Of a stretch of 64,000 bases of DNA, positions 63,531 to 64,000 are shown piece after piece (within the stretch, counting starts at the first letter, position 1; every line of letters starts with the position of its first letter). The notes beneath the pieces were generated by a model. The model saw only the letters and a list, made by a program, of their open reading frames with translations, was not told the origin of the DNA and did no database searches. Location: positions 5,667,001 through 5,731,000 of the forward strand of contig CM072806.1 in assembly GCA_037013495.1 (NCBI GenBank), in the 5' to 3' direction. The translations under genes were made by a program, and so were the position numbers. The stretch comes from Hippophae tibetana (Eukaryota; Streptophyta; Magnoliopsida; Rosales; Elaeagnaceae).

Positions 63531-64000
63531 ACGTCATTAAAATCATAGTAGTTTTGGTGTATTGTTTGATTATCTAAAGAGGACCACTATATAATGAATA
63601 GACATATATAGAAGCTTGCATAATTTAGGGATTAGGAAACTAAATTTGATTCCTTTTATCTTTTATTTTTTTTTATTTGAAAGTGAAAAATTAGACACAA
63701 GTTCTTAACAAGATATAGAATAATTAAGAACAGTATAGAAGTCAGATTGATATCTTATCTCTACTTGGTTGTCTTATGTAAATAGGGTTTGTGGATAGAG
63801 GGCTGCAACTTAGGAAAGAGTGATGAAGCTTCCCATCAGAGAAAACCAAACAAATGGGGACAATGTAGTCATTGTCAGAATCACAGTTTATGATTTTTGT
63901 AAGAAGTAGGAACTATTACTAGTCTCAGACTCAACTTCTCTTTATTTATTTTGTTATAAATTTTATGAATATTGGATTGGACCCAACTTGTTTTGTCCCT

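Larger units (their letters stand above)
60781..64000. other. AT-rich intergenic DNA at the right edge
   Basis: No gene supported. It contains a 33-bp minisatellite (61355-61440), an (AT)n tract (62465-62499) and an inverted GCGTCGGTT/AACCGACGC pair (63396-63521). The last 250 bases are less AT-rich and may be the approach to a gene outside the window. Confidence 0.5.

Overview
This is a piece of plant nuclear genome, most likely from a eudicot. It is very AT-rich, and spliced genes sit far apart between decayed LTR retrotransposons. I cannot name the species. The only two host genes I can support are at the edges. One is a three-exon gene at 163-3726 (+) encoding a TRM27/28-like protein with a DUF4378-type C-terminus. 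The other is a two-exon gene at 53672-56336 (+) encoding a GT-2-class trihelix transcription factor, an ortholog of PETAL LOSS (PTL). Both gene models rest on GT/AG splice sites whose reading phases fit and on family-typical motifs that run across the junctions.

The 50 kb between them is a transposon graveyard. From left to right: a decayed Ty1/copia element on the minus strand (A, 12661-16324, paired LTRs and a Met-tRNA type primer site); a second minus-strand Ty1/copia element (B, 23303-35293, 5-bp target duplication TGATA); nested in B just upstream of its gag, a coding-free LTR element (C, 27864-34719, 5-bp target duplication GTGGG, tRNA-Asp primer site, also minus strand); then a plus-strand Ty1/copia element (D, 37411-41816), which appears to sit inside the gag of an older minus-strand copia fragment (E1, about 37250-42870); and finally an old copia pol fragment (E2, about 42870-46480, minus). 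All are fossils with several breaks each. A LINE remnant (about 59480-60780, minus) lies beyond PTL.

The remaining sequence is AT-rich intergenic DNA with microsatellites, short minisatellites (37 bp x 3 at 21491; 33 bp x 3 at 61355), a degenerate telomere-like TTTAGGG tract (49710-49870), a perfect 19-bp-arm palindrome (51097-51135), and a more complex block upstream of PTL with clustered AACGG cores (50640-51075).

The most unusual structures belong to element C. Its tRNA-Asp primer-binding site is present three times as a 35-bp tandem array next to the 5' LTR. Its LTRs, in an otherwise AT-rich window, carry a GC-rich promoter segment with paired TGACGTCA palindromes exactly 11 bp apart, a CACGTG G-box and a TATAAATA box, all in the order expected for minus-strand transcription. 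I found no previously undescribed gene system. The two host genes are not functionally linked by the sequence; both families act in growth and organ shape.
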